A stretch of 44,943 nt of DNA from Thermithiobacillus tepidarius DSM 3134. GTDB lineage: Bacteria > Pseudomonadota > Gammaproteobacteria > Acidithiobacillales > Thermithiobacillaceae. The position numbers were made by a program, and so were the translations under genes. The first letter of the stretch is position 1. Each line of letters begins with the position of its first letter. The stretch spans positions 1-44,943 of the forward strand of contig NZ_AUIS01000022.1 in assembly GCF_000423825.1 (NCBI RefSeq). Direction: 5' to 3'. Shown here piece by piece: positions 32,970-41,943 of the stretch. Below the pieces are notes generated by a model. It ran no database searches. It had not been told where the DNA came from and saw nothing but the letters and a program-made list of their open reading frames with translations.

Positions 32970-33869
32970 ATGGATTTCGTCATCATCAGCGGGCTGTCGG
33001 GCTCGGGCAAGTCCACCGCGCTGCGGGCGCTGGAGGACCAGGGCTACTATTGCGTGGACAACCTGCCGGCCACCCTGCTGTCCGCCTTCGGCGAGCAGCT
33101 GCTGCATCAGGCGGGCAGCGCCCAGGTGCAGGCGGCGGCCAGCATCGACGTGCGCAACCGCGAGTTCCTGGGCGCCCTGCCGGCGGAGCTGGAGGCCCTG
33201 CACCGCCAGGGCATCCGCCCGCGCATCCTGTTCCTGGAGGCCGACGAGGCGGAGCTGATCAAGCGCTTCAGCGAGACGCGCCGGCGCCATCCGCTGACGG
33301 ACGCGCGCAGCGAGGACCGCGGCGAGTTCGTCCGCGCCCTGGTCGAGGGCCTGCGCCTGGAGCGGGAGATGGTGCAGCCCCTTTCCCAGGCGGCCAGCAA
33401 GCGCATGGACACTTCGCGCATCAACACCCATCAGCTGCGCACGCGGGTGCAGGCGTGGAGCCTGGCCGGCCGCAGCCACGGCGGCCTGGTGCTGCTGCTG
33501 CAGTCCTTCGGCTTCAAGGAGGGCGTGCCGCTGGATTCGGATTTCGTCTTCGACCTGCGCGGCCTGCCCAATCCCCATTATGAGCCGGAACTGCGGCCGC
33601 TGACCGGCCAGGACCGGGCGGTGGCCGAGTTTCTGGCGGCGCAGCCGACCGTGCAAGCCATGTATGCCGATCTGCGCGGCTTCTTCGAGCGCTGGCTGCC
33701 GGTCTTCGAGCAGGAAAGCCGCAGTTACGTTACCATTTCCATCGGCTGCACCGGCGGACAGCATCGCAGCGTCTATTTCACGGAACGCCTGGCGCGGGAC
33801 ATGCGGGCGCCGGGCCGCAAGGTGCTGGTCCACCACCGCGAACTGGCACAGGTTGGAGTCATATCATGA
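32970..33869 (+). CDS. rapZ: RNase adapter / GTP-binding protein RapZ
   Basis: 299 residues. Walker A GLSGSGKST at 8-16 is followed by DNLPATLL and the C-terminal RNA-binding block SIGCTGGQHRSVYFTERLA. RapZ guides RNase E to GlmZ-type small RNAs and senses glucosamine-6-P in E. coli. GlmY/GlmZ were not found here. Overlaps the EIIA-Man gene by ATGA. Confidence 0.94.
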   Translation: MDFVIISGLSGSGKSTALRALEDQGYYCVDNLPATLLSAFGEQLLHQAGSAQVQAAASIDVRNREFLGALPAELEALHRQGIRPRILFLEADEAELIKRFSETRRRHPLTDARSEDRGEFVRALVEGLRLEREMVQPLSQAASKRMDTSRINTHQLRTRVQAWSLAGRSHGGLVLLLQSFGFKEGVPLDSDFVFDLRGLPNPHYEPELRPLTGQDRAVAEFLAAQPTVQAMYADLRGFFERWLPVFEQESRSYVTISIGCTGGQHRSVYFTERLARDMRAPGRKVLVHHRELAQVGVIS

Positions 33870-34333
33870 TAGGTGTCTTGCTGGTGACCCACGACGGGTT
33901 GGGAGAGGCGCTGGCGAAAAGCGTGCAGCACGTGCTGGGCCCGGATCAGCCCGCTTTCGAGTGCATCGGCGTCAACCGCCAGGACCTGGTGGAAACGGTG
34001 CAGGCGTGGGTGCAGGCGGCGCTGGGGCGGCTGGACCAGGGACAGGGCGTGCTCATCCTCACCGATCTCTTCGGCGGCACGCCCGCCAACGTGGCCATGA
34101 GCGCGGTGCAGCCGGGCCGGGTGGAGCTGGTCAGCGGCGTCAGCCTGCCCATGCTGGTGCGGGTCATGAGCGCGCGCCAGGGCAGTCTGGGCGAAACGGT
34201 GGCGCGCGCCGTGTGCGGCGGCCAGGAGGGCATCGTGGTCGCCAGCGAGATGCTGGCCTACTGGGCGGCCTGCGAGAGCGACCCGGACGACGGGCGCGAG
34301 CAGTCCCCGCCCGGCGCGGGCTTGCAGAGGTAG
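33866..34333 (+). CDS. PTS EIIA component, mannose family (EIIA-Man type)
   Basis: 155 residues. IGVLLVTHDGLGEALAKS carries the phosphorylated His9, and LILTDLFGGTPANVAMS is the dimer/turn motif. There is no EIIB, EIIC or EIID in the window, so it is probably a regulatory acceptor in the phosphorelay. Sits between rapZ and ptsH. Confidence 0.92.
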   Translation: MIGVLLVTHDGLGEALAKSVQHVLGPDQPAFECIGVNRQDLVETVQAWVQAALGRLDQGQGVLILTDLFGGTPANVAMSAVQPGRVELVSGVSLPMLVRVMSARQGSLGETVARAVCGGQEGIVVASEMLAYWAACESDPDDGREQSPPGAGLQR

Positions 34334-34338
34334 GCCGC

Positions 34339-34605
34339 ATGCGTACGGAGCTGACCATCGTCAACAAGCTGGGCCTGCATGCCCGGGCATCGGCCAAGTT
34401 CGTGACCACCGCGTCCAGCTATCCCTGCGAGGTGTGGCTGGAGCGCTGCGGCAAGCGGGTGAACGGCAAGAGCATCATGGGCGTCATGATGCTGGCCGCC
34501 GCCAAGGGCACCACGCTGACCCTGGAGACCGTCGGCGAGCAGGAGGAGGCGTGCGCCCAGGCGCTGCAGGCGCTGGTGGCCGCCCGCTTCGGGGAGGAGG
34601 AATGA
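34339..34605 (+). CDS. ptsH: Phosphocarrier protein HPr
   Basis: 88 residues. LTIVNKLGLHARASAKFV holds the EI-dependent site His14, and KSIMGVMMLAA the HprK-dependent Ser45. It links EI to PtsN and EIIA-Man. Stop overlaps ptsI start (ATGA). Confidence 0.95.
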   Translation: MRTELTIVNKLGLHARASAKFVTTASSYPCEVWLERCGKRVNGKSIMGVMMLAAAKGTTLTLETVGEQEEACAQALQALVAARFGEEE

Positions 34606-36293
34606 GCTTCGAACTGGCCGGGATCGGGGTGTCGGGCGGCATTGTCATCGGCAAGGCCTTCGTGCTGGAGCGCTTCGACCTGGAGATCCCGGAGTACAAT
34701 CTGCCGCAATCGGAGATCGAGCCGGAGGTGGCGCGCCTGCAGGCGGCCCTGGCCCAGACCCGCGAGCAGCTGCTGGCGGTGCGCGACGCCATTCCCGACG
34801 ACGCCCCGCAGGACACCACTTTCTTCATCAACGCCCATCTCTTGATGCTGGACGACTCGGCCATGCGCGAGAAGCCGGCCCGCGCCATCCGCGAGGAACG
34901 CATCAACGCCGAGTGGGCGGTGAAGCGCCAGCGCGACCGCCTGGTGGAGATCTTCGACCGCATGGAGGACGAATACCTGCGCTCCAAGCGGGTGGACGTC
35001 ATGCAGGTGGCCGAAAGGGTCATCCGCAACCTGCTCGGCCAGCAGGGCGTGCACCGCACCGGCTATACCGCCGAGCACATCATCGTGGCCGACGACCTGA
35101 CCCCGGCCGACACGGTGCTGATGAAGCGCGACAGCATCGCCGCCTTCGTCACCGACTTCGGCGGCCCCACCTCGCATACCGCCATCCTGGCGCGCAGCCT
35201 GCGCCTGCCGGCCATCGTCGGCCTGCGCAACGCCACCCAGCTGATCCGCAGCAACGACGTACTGATCGTGGACGGCGACATGGGCCTGGTGCTGGTCAAT
35301 CCGGACCCGGCCGTCATTGCCCAGTTCGAGGCGGCGCGGCAGAAGCGGGTGACGCGCGAGCGGCGCCTGGCCAAGCTCAAGAACCTGCCCGCGCGCAGCA
35401 CCGACGGCGTGGAGGTGGCGCTCAAGGCCAACATCGAGCTGCCCGAGGACGTGGCGCTGGTGACCGAGTTCGGTGCCGGCGGCGTGGGGCTGTACCGCAC
35501 CGAATTCCTCTACATGAACCGCAGCGAGCCGCCGGGAGAGGAGGAGCAGTTCGAGGCCTACGTGCGCGTGCTGCACGCGCTCAAGAAGAAGCCGGTCACC
35601 ATCCGCACCCTGGATCTGGGCGCCGACAAGCAGGTGGATGGCGGGCGCCGGCCCGACGGCGGCGCGCACACGGTGAACCCGGCGCTCGGCCTGCGCGCCA
35701 TCCGCCTGTGCCTGCGCGAGCCGGACCTGTTCCGGCCGCAGCTGCGCGCCATCCTGCGCGCCTCCGCCTTCGGGCCGGTGCGTATGATGATTCCCATGCT
35801 GTCCAATCTGGACGAGCTGCATCAGGTGCTGGCGCTGGTCAAGTCCGTCAAGGAGGAGCTGAGCGCCGAGGGGGTGGATTTCGATCCGCAGATGCCCGTC
35901 GGCGGCATGGTCGAGGTGCCCGCGGTGGCCATGGCCGCGTGCAGCTTCGCCCGCCATCTGGATTTCTTCTCCATCGGCACCAACGATCTCATCCAGTATG
36001 CCCTGGCCATCGATCGGGTGGATGACGACGTGAACTATCTCTACGACCCCATGCATCCCGGCGTCCTGCACCTGATCGCCAACACCATCCGCGCCGGGCG
36101 CCAAGCCGGCATTCCGGTCGGCATGTGCGGGGAGATGGCCGGCGATCCGCGCTACACGCGGTTGCTGCTGGGGCTCGGGCTGCAGGAATTCAGCATGCAC
36201 CCGAGCGCCATTCCCGAGGTCAAGGAGATCATCCGGGAATCCAGCTACGCCGAAGCCGAAAGCTTCGCCCAACAGCTGCTGGCTTGCCTCTGA
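34602..36293 (+). CDS. ptsI: PTS enzyme I
   Basis: 563 residues from ATG 34602; the longer frame to 34434 is a shadow of ptsH. The phospho-His is His192 in GGPTSHTAILARSL. The PEP-site elements GLYRTEFLYMNR, TIRTLDLGADKQ and a catalytic Cys in PVGMCGEMAGDP are all present. It transfers phosphate from PEP to HPr. EI and HPr without permease components in view point to a signalling use. Confidence 0.96.
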   Translation: MSFELAGIGVSGGIVIGKAFVLERFDLEIPEYNLPQSEIEPEVARLQAALAQTREQLLAVRDAIPDDAPQDTTFFINAHLLMLDDSAMREKPARAIREERINAEWAVKRQRDRLVEIFDRMEDEYLRSKRVDVMQVAERVIRNLLGQQGVHRTGYTAEHIIVADDLTPADTVLMKRDSIAAFVTDFGGPTSHTAILARSLRLPAIVGLRNATQLIRSNDVLIVDGDMGLVLVNPDPAVIAQFEAARQKRVTRERRLAKLKNLPARSTDGVEVALKANIELPEDVALVTEFGAGGVGLYRTEFLYMNRSEPPGEEEQFEAYVRVLHALKKKPVTIRTLDLGADKQVDGGRRPDGGAHTVNPALGLRAIRLCLREPDLFRPQLRAILRASAFGPVRMMIPMLSNLDELHQVLALVKSVKEELSAEGVDFDPQMPVGGMVEVPAVAMAACSFARHLDFFSIGTNDLIQYALAIDRVDDDVNYLYDPMHPGVLHLIANTIRAGRQAGIPVGMCGEMAGDPRYTRLLLGLGLQEFSMHPSAIPEVKEIIRESSYAEAESFAQQLLACL

Positions 36294-36316
36294 ACGAGCG
36301 CGGCACCTCCGGGAAG

Positions 36317-37681
36317 ATGCGGCGCCGGGGCGGCTGGCTGATCGCCGCCATCGTCGTCATTCTCCTCCTGGCCGGCTTGCCGCTGGCCGCCTCTCTGTAC
36401 CTCGACAGCACGCATTTCCGCGGCCAGGTGCTGCGCGTGCTCAGCGAGCGCGCCGGCCGACCCGTCTCGCTGCACGGGCCGCTGCGCGTGACCCTGGCGC
36501 CCGACCTGCAGGTCATCCTGCACCGGCTGGCCGTGTCCGCGGGGCCGGGGTTCGCGGGCGATCTGCTGCAGGTCGAGCAGGTGCGCCTGTCCCTGGCCTG
36601 GTGGCCGTGGCTGCGGCACCGCCAGCTGGTCTTCGATGCCATCGAGCTGGAGCGCCCGGTGCTGCGCTTGCAGCAGGACGCCCAAGGCCGGGACAACTGG
36701 CGGAGCCTGCTGCACGCGCTGTTCAAGCCGAGCGCCGAGCCGTCCGCGCTGCGGGCCTTGGGGACCCTGCGCCTGCGCGACGGCGAACTGCTCTGGCAGA
36801 CGCCGCAGCGGACGCTGGTCCTGCACCGGGTGCAGGCGCAGGCCGGGCCGGTGCGCAAGGGCCAGGGCTTTCCCGTGCGGCTCAGCGGCGGCTGGCAAGG
36901 CTGGGACCGGCGCGGCGACTGGACCTTGAACGGCCGGGTGCAGCCCGGCTGGGCGGACAAGCGCTACGCGCTGGAGAACGCCCGGCTGCTGCTGACGCTG
37001 GCGGGCGCAGCGCCGGTACAGTTGCGCCTCCACGCGCCAGCGCTGGCCCAGGCCGCCAGCGGCGACTGGCGCGCGCCCGTCCTGTTCCTGGCGGCCGAGC
37101 GGCAGGGGCGCCGGCTGGCCGCGCAGGCCGACCTGCTGTACCAGCCCGCGGCCGGGCGCCTGCAGTTGGCGCGGTTGCGGGCGGATCTGGGCGGCGACGC
37201 GCGTGCCCACGGCGTGCTGCGCGTCGACGGGCTGCCGGGACGGCCCATGCTGCAGGCGCAGCTCAGTCTGCCGCCCTTCAACCCGCGCCGTCTGGCCGCC
37301 TATTGGCAGCACCCCCTGCCACCGACCCGCGATCCCGGGGCCTGGTCGCACGCGGCCGTCGCCGCTCTGAGCGTGCGCCAGGGCAATCCCTTCTGGGAGC
37401 TGCGGGTGCGGGGAGGCGAGCTGGACCGGAGCCGGGTGGCGGGGGAGGCGGCCGTGCGACTGGCGCCCTTTTTCGCGCGCTTCGACGCGCAGGTGGATCA
37501 ACTGACCGTGGACGGCTATCTGCCGGCGGCGAAAGCCGCCGCCGGCCCGCCGCGCGTGGTCCTGCCCGACTGGCCGCTGGCCGGCGAAGTGCGGGTGGAT
37601 CGCTTTCGCAGCGGCCAGATGCGCGGGCGCGGCCTGCGCCTGCGCCTCGGCTGGCAGGGAGGTGACTGGCATGCCCGTTGA
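36317..37681 (+). CDS. AsmA-family membrane-anchored protein
   Basis: 454 residues from ATG 36317; a TTG at 36284 in frame is possible. One N-terminal transmembrane helix (GWLIAAIVVILLLAGLPLAASLYL) is followed by the AsmA motif VSLHGPLRVTLAPDLQVILHRLAVSAGPGFAGDLLQVEQVRLSLAWWPWLRHRQ and long stretches of beta-type repeats. AsmA-like proteins are thought to move phospholipids between membranes. This one is shorter than the 600-plus residues of E. coli AsmA. Its stop overlaps the mutY start by 11 bp. Confidence 0.86.
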   Translation: MRRRGGWLIAAIVVILLLAGLPLAASLYLDSTHFRGQVLRVLSERAGRPVSLHGPLRVTLAPDLQVILHRLAVSAGPGFAGDLLQVEQVRLSLAWWPWLRHRQLVFDAIELERPVLRLQQDAQGRDNWRSLLHALFKPSAEPSALRALGTLRLRDGELLWQTPQRTLVLHRVQAQAGPVRKGQGFPVRLSGGWQGWDRRGDWTLNGRVQPGWADKRYALENARLLLTLAGAAPVQLRLHAPALAQAASGDWRAPVLFLAAERQGRRLAAQADLLYQPAAGRLQLARLRADLGGDARAHGVLRVDGLPGRPMLQAQLSLPPFNPRRLAAYWQHPLPPTRDPGAWSHAAVAALSVRQGNPFWELRVRGGELDRSRVAGEAAVRLAPFFARFDAQVDQLTVDGYLPAAKAAAGPPRVVLPDWPLAGEVRVDRFRSGQMRGRGLRLRLGWQGGDWHAR

Positions 37682-38744
37682 GCCCATCGCCCCGGCTCTG
37701 CTGGCCTGGTATGCGGCCGAGGGGCGGCACGATCTGCCTTGGCGGCAGACCCGCGACCCCTACGCCCTGTGGCTGGCGGAGATCATGCTGCAGCAGACCC
37801 AGGTGGCGACGGTGCTGCCCTATTACGCGCGCTTCCTGGAGCGCTTCCCGACGGTGCAGGCGCTGGCGACGGCGGAGCTCGACGAGGTGCTGCATCTGTG
37901 GACCGGGCTCGGCTACTATGCCCGCGCCCGCAACCTGCACGCCGCCGCCCGCCGGATCGTGAGCGAGCATGGCGGCCAGTTTCCCCAGGACCTGGACACG
38001 CTCATGCGCCTGCCCGGCATCGGCCGCAGCACCGCCGGCGCCATCCTCAGCAGCGCCTTCGACCAATCCCATCCCATCCTGGACGGCAACGTCAAGCGCG
38101 TGCTGAGCCGCTACTACGCTTATGACGCCGATCCCGGCAACGCCGGCGCCCAGCACCAGCTCTGGGCCTGGGCGGCCGAGCAGACGCCGCTGGATGCGGC
38201 GCACGACTACAATCAGGCCATCCAGGATCTGGGCGCGACCGTCTGCCGCCGCGGCCAGCCGCAATGCCTGCTGTGTCCGCTGCAGGCCGGCTGCCAGGCC
38301 TTCGCCCAGGGCCTGAGCGCGGTGCTGCCGCGCGCCCGCCGCCGTTCGCCGCAGCCCGTGCGCAGCGCCTGGCTCGGCATCATTCGCGACGCCGAGGGCC
38401 GGGTGCTGCTGCAGCGCCAGGGGCCGGGCGGCCTGTGGGGCGGCCTGTGGACCCTGCCGCAGGTCGCCCGCGGCGCCGGCGACAGTCCCGCCGACGCGGC
38501 GGCGGCCTTTGCCGAGCTGCTGGGCGCGGCGCTGCAGGCTGGGCCGGCCTGGCCCGCGGCCCGGCACAGCTTCACCCATTTCCACCTGGACTACGTGCCC
38601 GTCGAGCTGCGGCTGGCCGGCGCCCAGGCCGTGCGGGACAGCGCGGATTGGCTGTGGGTGGCGCCGGCGCAGCCGGGCCGGCGCGGGCTGGCGCGGCCCA
38701 CCCAGCGCATCCTGCAGCAGCTCGCCGGGGCGCCGCCGGGCTAG
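37671..38744 (+). CDS. mutY: Adenine DNA glycosylase MutY
   Basis: 357 residues from ATG 37671, behind GGGAGGTG. Key parts are WRQTRDPYALWLAEIMLQQTQV with catalytic Glu37, the helix-hairpin-helix LPGIGRSTAGAIL, Asp138 in LDGNV, the [4Fe-4S] Cys at 192, 199, 202 and 208, and a C-terminal Nudix-like domain (LGIIRDAEGRVLLQRQG) that recognises 8-oxoG. It removes A opposite 8-oxoG. The asmA-mutY-yggX order is common in gammaproteobacteria. Confidence 0.96.
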   Translation: MPVEPIAPALLAWYAAEGRHDLPWRQTRDPYALWLAEIMLQQTQVATVLPYYARFLERFPTVQALATAELDEVLHLWTGLGYYARARNLHAAARRIVSEHGGQFPQDLDTLMRLPGIGRSTAGAILSSAFDQSHPILDGNVKRVLSRYYAYDADPGNAGAQHQLWAWAAEQTPLDAAHDYNQAIQDLGATVCRRGQPQCLLCPLQAGCQAFAQGLSAVLPRARRRSPQPVRSAWLGIIRDAEGRVLLQRQGPGGLWGGLWTLPQVARGAGDSPADAAAAFAELLGAALQAGPAWPAARHSFTHFHLDYVPVELRLAGAQAVRDSADWLWVAPAQPGRRGLARPTQRILQQLAGAPPG

Positions 38745-38835
38745 GCTGGGTGCGTATTCTTGAGTGAAATGTTCGGGTAAAATGACGCTTTTCGGAGCGC
38801 AGATCGGCTCACCATACCCAACCTAAGGAGCGCTT

Positions 38836-39108
38836 ATGACGAGAATGGTCCATTGTGTGAAGCTGGGGCGCGAGGCCGAGGGCCTGGCGGTGCCGCCCTA
38901 TCCGGGCGAACTGGGCAAGCGCATCTGGCAGAACGTCTCCAAGGAGGCGTGGCAGGGCTGGCTCAAGCACCAGACCATGCTCATCAACGAGTACCGGCTC
39001 TCGCCCATCGATCCCAAGGCGCGGCAATTCCTGGAAAAGCAGATGGAGGACTACTTCTTCGGCGCCGGCGGCGCCACGCCGGAAGGCTACGTGCCGCCCA
39101 GCCAGTAG
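38836..39108 (+). CDS. yggX: YggX, Fe(II)-trafficking / oxidative damage protection protein
   Basis: 90 residues with [13 protein letters not shown] (the conserved Cys7), [37 protein letters not shown] and EGYVPPSQ. It protects iron-sulfur proteins from oxidation. Downstream of mutY as in E. coli. Confidence 0.95.
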   Translation: MTRMVHCVKLGREAEGLAVPPYPGELGKRIWQNVSKEAWQGWLKHQTMLINEYRLSPIDPKARQFLEKQMEDYFFGAGGATPEGYVPPSQ

Positions 39109-39115
39109 CCGGGCC

Positions 39116-39295
39116 GTGAGCCAGGTCGTCAAGTTCCCCAAGGCCGGCCAGCGGCACCAGGGCAAGACCCTGTGCCGCAGCGGCTTTCATCACTGGGTGG
39201 TGGATCAGGCCCAGGTCTTCGACGTCAAGCAGGGCCGGCTGGTGACCCGGCTGCGCTGCGACCGCTGCGGCGCGCGCCAGGTCAAGGCCCTGTAA
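39116..39295 (+). CDS. 59-residue Cys-containing small protein downstream of yggX
   Basis: GTG 39116 to TAA 39295, 7 bp after yggX. The sequence begins VSQVVKFPKAGQRHQGKTLC and ends LRCDRCGARQVKAL. One Cys sits in LCRSGFHHW and a C-x2-C pair near the end, a half zinc-ribbon layout with neighbouring His. A family of such small conserved proteins exists in Pseudomonas-like genomes; function unknown to me. Coding signs are its spacing, a strong GC codon bias and a stop right after a conserved-looking tail. Confidence 0.72.
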   Translation: MSQVVKFPKAGQRHQGKTLCRSGFHHWVVDQAQVFDVKQGRLVTRLRCDRCGARQVKAL

Positions 39296-39403
39296 GCTTT
39301 CCAGCCGGATCTTCAGACCAAAGCCTCTCCTCGCCGAGCCGCATAATTCATATATTTTGCAGACCGGTAATACTGTCGGCCGCCCCCCGTCCCGGGCCTT
39401 GGT

Positions 39404-39420
39404 CACTGCCCAGCGCAGTG
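39404..39420. repeat. Small inverted repeat CACTGC / GCAGTG in the leader of the glycosyltransferase genes
   Basis: 6-bp arms, 5-base loop, in a 200-bp gap between the small protein gene and the first glycosyltransferase. The gap also has A/T-rich blocks (CATAAT at 39342, TAATAC at 39368) that could be -10 boxes, but no paired -35. Confidence 0.3.
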
Positions 39421-39499
39421 TCCACCCACAACAATTAAAAAAGATCGGATGGCGAGCAGCGGCAAACGTGGACTGCCGGTGGCTTCATGGGGAGGATGC

Positions 39500-40801
39500 A
39501 TGCGGGTACTCCATATCGGCCTGAACGATTACCTGGGCTGCGGCGGCACCGGGATCGCCACCTATCGCCTGCATCATGCCATGCGTCAGGCCGGCGCGGA
39601 TTCCAAGATCCTGAGCCGGGGCAGGAGCACGGAAGACCCGACCACCGCCAAGATGCCGCGCTGGCGGGTCGCCGAGCTGCCGCTGGAGATCCTGGCGGCC
39701 AAGGTGGGGCTCAGGGATTTCGCCCGGATCAGCACCTTCAAGATCAAGCAGCATCCCTTCTACGAAGCGGCCGACGTGGTGACCTTCCACGGCATCCACA
39801 GCGGCACGCTGTCGTACCTGTCGCTGCCGTCCCTGACGGCGGACAAGCCGGGCGTCTGGGTGATGCATGACATGTGGGCCTTCACCGGCCACTGTGCCGC
39901 CAGCTACGAGTGCACGCGCTGGCAGACCGGCTGCGGCGACTGTCCGCATCTGGACATCAACCCGCGGGTGGCGCGCGACACCACGCGCCTGCACTGGAAG
40001 CTCAAGGACTGGACCTACCGCCGTTCCAACCTGACCGTGGTCGCCCCGAGCACCTGGATGGCCGAGCAGGCCAGGAAGAGCATGCTCGGCCGCTTTCCGG
40101 TGCATCACATCCCCCACGGCGTGGACACGGCCGTCTACCAGCCGCTCGATCCCGCGCACTGCCGGTCGGCGCTCGGCCTGCCCCCCGACAAGAAGGTGCT
40201 GATGTTCGCGGCGGTGAACCTGCGGCTGTCCCATTCCGACGGCCGCGGCGTGCCCAAGGGCGCGGATCTGCTGCTGAAGGCGCTGATAGGTCTGCCGGCC
40301 GCCCTGAAGTCGGAGATGGTGCTGCTGACCATCGGCAACGGCGGCGAGGAAATGGCGCAGATGGTCGGCATTCCGGTGCTGAACCTGGGCTACGTGGTCA
40401 GCGATCATCTGAAGGCCATCGCCTACTCGGCCGCCGATGTCTTCGTCTCGCCCACCCGGGCCGAGAGTTTCGGCCTGGTCCTGCTGGAGAGCATGGCCTG
40501 CGGCACGCCCATGGTGTCGTTCCGGGTGGGTGGCGTGCCGGATTTGGTGCGTCCCGGCGTCACCGGCTACCTGGCGGAGCCGGAAAATGCCGACGACCTG
40601 CGCGCGGGCATCGTGCAGTTGCTGGAGGATGACCGCCTGCGCACCCGCCTGGGCGAGCAGGGCCGCGCTCTGGCCGAGGCCGAATTCACCCTGCGGCAGC
40701 AGGCCCACCGCTACCTTGGTCTGTATCGCGGCCTGCTGGAAGGCTGTACCCTCGACGCAGTATCCACCAACGCCGCGGCTCCGCATCGGGCCGATCTCTA
40801 G
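39500..40801 (+). CDS. Glycosyltransferase family 4 (WcaC-like)
   Basis: 433 residues from ATG 39500, behind GGAGG; the frame is open 17 codons more. GT-B fold: an N-terminal MRVLHIGLNDYLGCGGTGIATYRL and the Cys-containing segment CTRWQTGCGDCPHL typical of a WcaC-like subgroup. The C-terminal nucleotide-sugar site has E-x7-E in ESFGLVLLE (322-330) followed by SMACGTPMVSFRVGGVPDLV. It probably builds an extracellular polysaccharide or LPS O-chain. No flippase or polymerase is present nearby in the window. Confidence 0.88.
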   Translation: MRVLHIGLNDYLGCGGTGIATYRLHHAMRQAGADSKILSRGRSTEDPTTAKMPRWRVAELPLEILAAKVGLRDFARISTFKIKQHPFYEAADVVTFHGIHSGTLSYLSLPSLTADKPGVWVMHDMWAFTGHCAASYECTRWQTGCGDCPHLDINPRVARDTTRLHWKLKDWTYRRSNLTVVAPSTWMAEQARKSMLGRFPVHHIPHGVDTAVYQPLDPAHCRSALGLPPDKKVLMFAAVNLRLSHSDGRGVPKGADLLLKALIGLPAALKSEMVLLTIGNGGEEMAQMVGIPVLNLGYVVSDHLKAIAYSAADVFVSPTRAESFGLVLLESMACGTPMVSFRVGGVPDLVRPGVTGYLAEPENADDLRAGIVQLLEDDRLRTRLGEQGRALAEAEFTLRQQAHRYLGLYRGLLEGCTLDAVSTNAAAPHRADL

Positions 40802-40889
40802 CAGGACGACCGGCCGCCGCGAATCCAGTTCGGCTGCACAGCAGACGGAGCCGCTGGCATTTTTCCGACAGGAATGCCAGAGGTTTCGC

Positions 40890-41906
40890 ATGCAAATCTC
40901 GGTAGCGCTGTGTACCTACAATGGTGAACGCTTCCTGCAAGCGCAACTGGACAGCCTGGCCTGCCAGACGCGCCTTCCCGACGAGCTGGTGGTCTGCGAC
41001 GACGGCTCCAGCGATCGCACCCTCGACATTCTGACCCGCTTCGCCGAGCGCGCGCCCTTTCCGGTGCAGATTCACCGCAACGCCTGCAATCTGGGCCCGG
41101 TGGACAATTTCTTCCAGGCCGCCAGCCTGTGCCGCGGCGACTACGTCGCCTTTTGCGACCAGGACGACGTCTGGCGCGAGGACAAGCTCGCCCGCTGCGC
41201 CGCCGCCTTCGCCGATCCCGACGTGCTGCTGGTAATGCATCCGGCCGAAGTGGTGGACAGCCAATTGCAGCCCCTGGGGCGCATCATGGCGGTGCCGAAG
41301 CCGGGGGTGCGGGCGCGGCTGGCCAGCCCGCTCTGGTTCACCGCCTTCGGCATATCCATGGTCTTTGCCGCCTGGCTGGTGCAGCGCATCGACTGGCACG
41401 GCCGCCCGCCGGACCGCCACAACAAGGACGCGCCGCCCATGGGGCATGACGGCTGGATCTACGTCCTGGCCAACATGCTCGGCAAGATCGCCTACCTGCC
41501 GGAGCCGCTGGTCCGCTATCGCCAGCACGACACCAACGACACCGGCGCGCCGGCGGCGAGCGGCAAAGTCGCGCTGCAGCGCGCTCTGACGGCCGGCTAT
41601 GCGCAGCAGCAGTGGCTGGCGGACGTGGCTGCGTGCTACGTGGCGAGCATGGAGGGCCTGGCACGGCAGCACCCCGGCCCGCTGGGAGAGCGCTTCCTGG
41701 AGGGAGCGGCGGCGTACCGGGACATGTGGCGGCGGCTGGCCGCGCGCGCCGAGCTGTACCGGCCCGACCTGGGCGCCGCGCACAAGGCGGCGCGTCTGCT
41801 GCGCCTGGCCGGCAGCGGCGGCTACGGCGCCCGCGACCGCGGCGGGCTGGGCGCGCGTTCGCTGCTGAAGGACACGGCTTTCATCATGCTCGGCCGCGCC
41901 CACTAG
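40890..41906 (+). CDS. Glycosyltransferase family 2, copy A
   Basis: 338 residues from ATG 40890, behind AGAGG. A frame beginning at 40437 overlaps the preceding gene and was not used. GT-A fold: ISVALCTYNGERFLQAQLDSL, VVCDDGSSDRT, the DxD-like FCDQDDVWREDKLARC, and a C-terminal W/H-rich part (DGWIYVLANMLGKI, VRYRQHDTNDTG). It is similar to rhamnosyl- or related transferases in LPS/EPS loci. Paralogous to the next gene. Confidence 0.9.
   Translation: MQISVALCTYNGERFLQAQLDSLACQTRLPDELVVCDDGSSDRTLDILTRFAERAPFPVQIHRNACNLGPVDNFFQAASLCRGDYVAFCDQDDVWREDKLARCAAAFADPDVLLVMHPAEVVDSQLQPLGRIMAVPKPGVRARLASPLWFTAFGISMVFAAWLVQRIDWHGRPPDRHNKDAPPMGHDGWIYVLANMLGKIAYLPEPLVRYRQHDTNDTGAPAASGKVALQRALTAGYAQQQWLADVAACYVASMEGLARQHPGPLGERFLEGAAAYRDMWRRLAARAELYRPDLGAAHKAARLLRLAGSGGYGARDRGGLGARSLLKDTAFIMLGRAH
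41141..41207 (+). repeat. 67-bp direct repeat, copy 1 (inside glycosyltransferase A)
   Basis: Identical base for base to 42195-42261. It encodes YVAFCDQDDVWREDKLARCAAA, the donor-binding region. The flanking parts of the two genes differ much more, so this block has been conserved or corrected at DNA level. Confidence 0.85.
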
Positions 41907-41943
41907 GCACACTGCTGTCTCCGAAGGGAGACGAGGAGGCTTG

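Noticed and set aside
34419-36272. 617-codon minus-strand frame opposite ptsI
   Set aside because: Shadow of enzyme I; no domain.
38755-38783. Promoter before yggX (TATTCT / TAAAAT)
   Set aside because: The -35 half is poor, and the gene could be read from mutY; not called.
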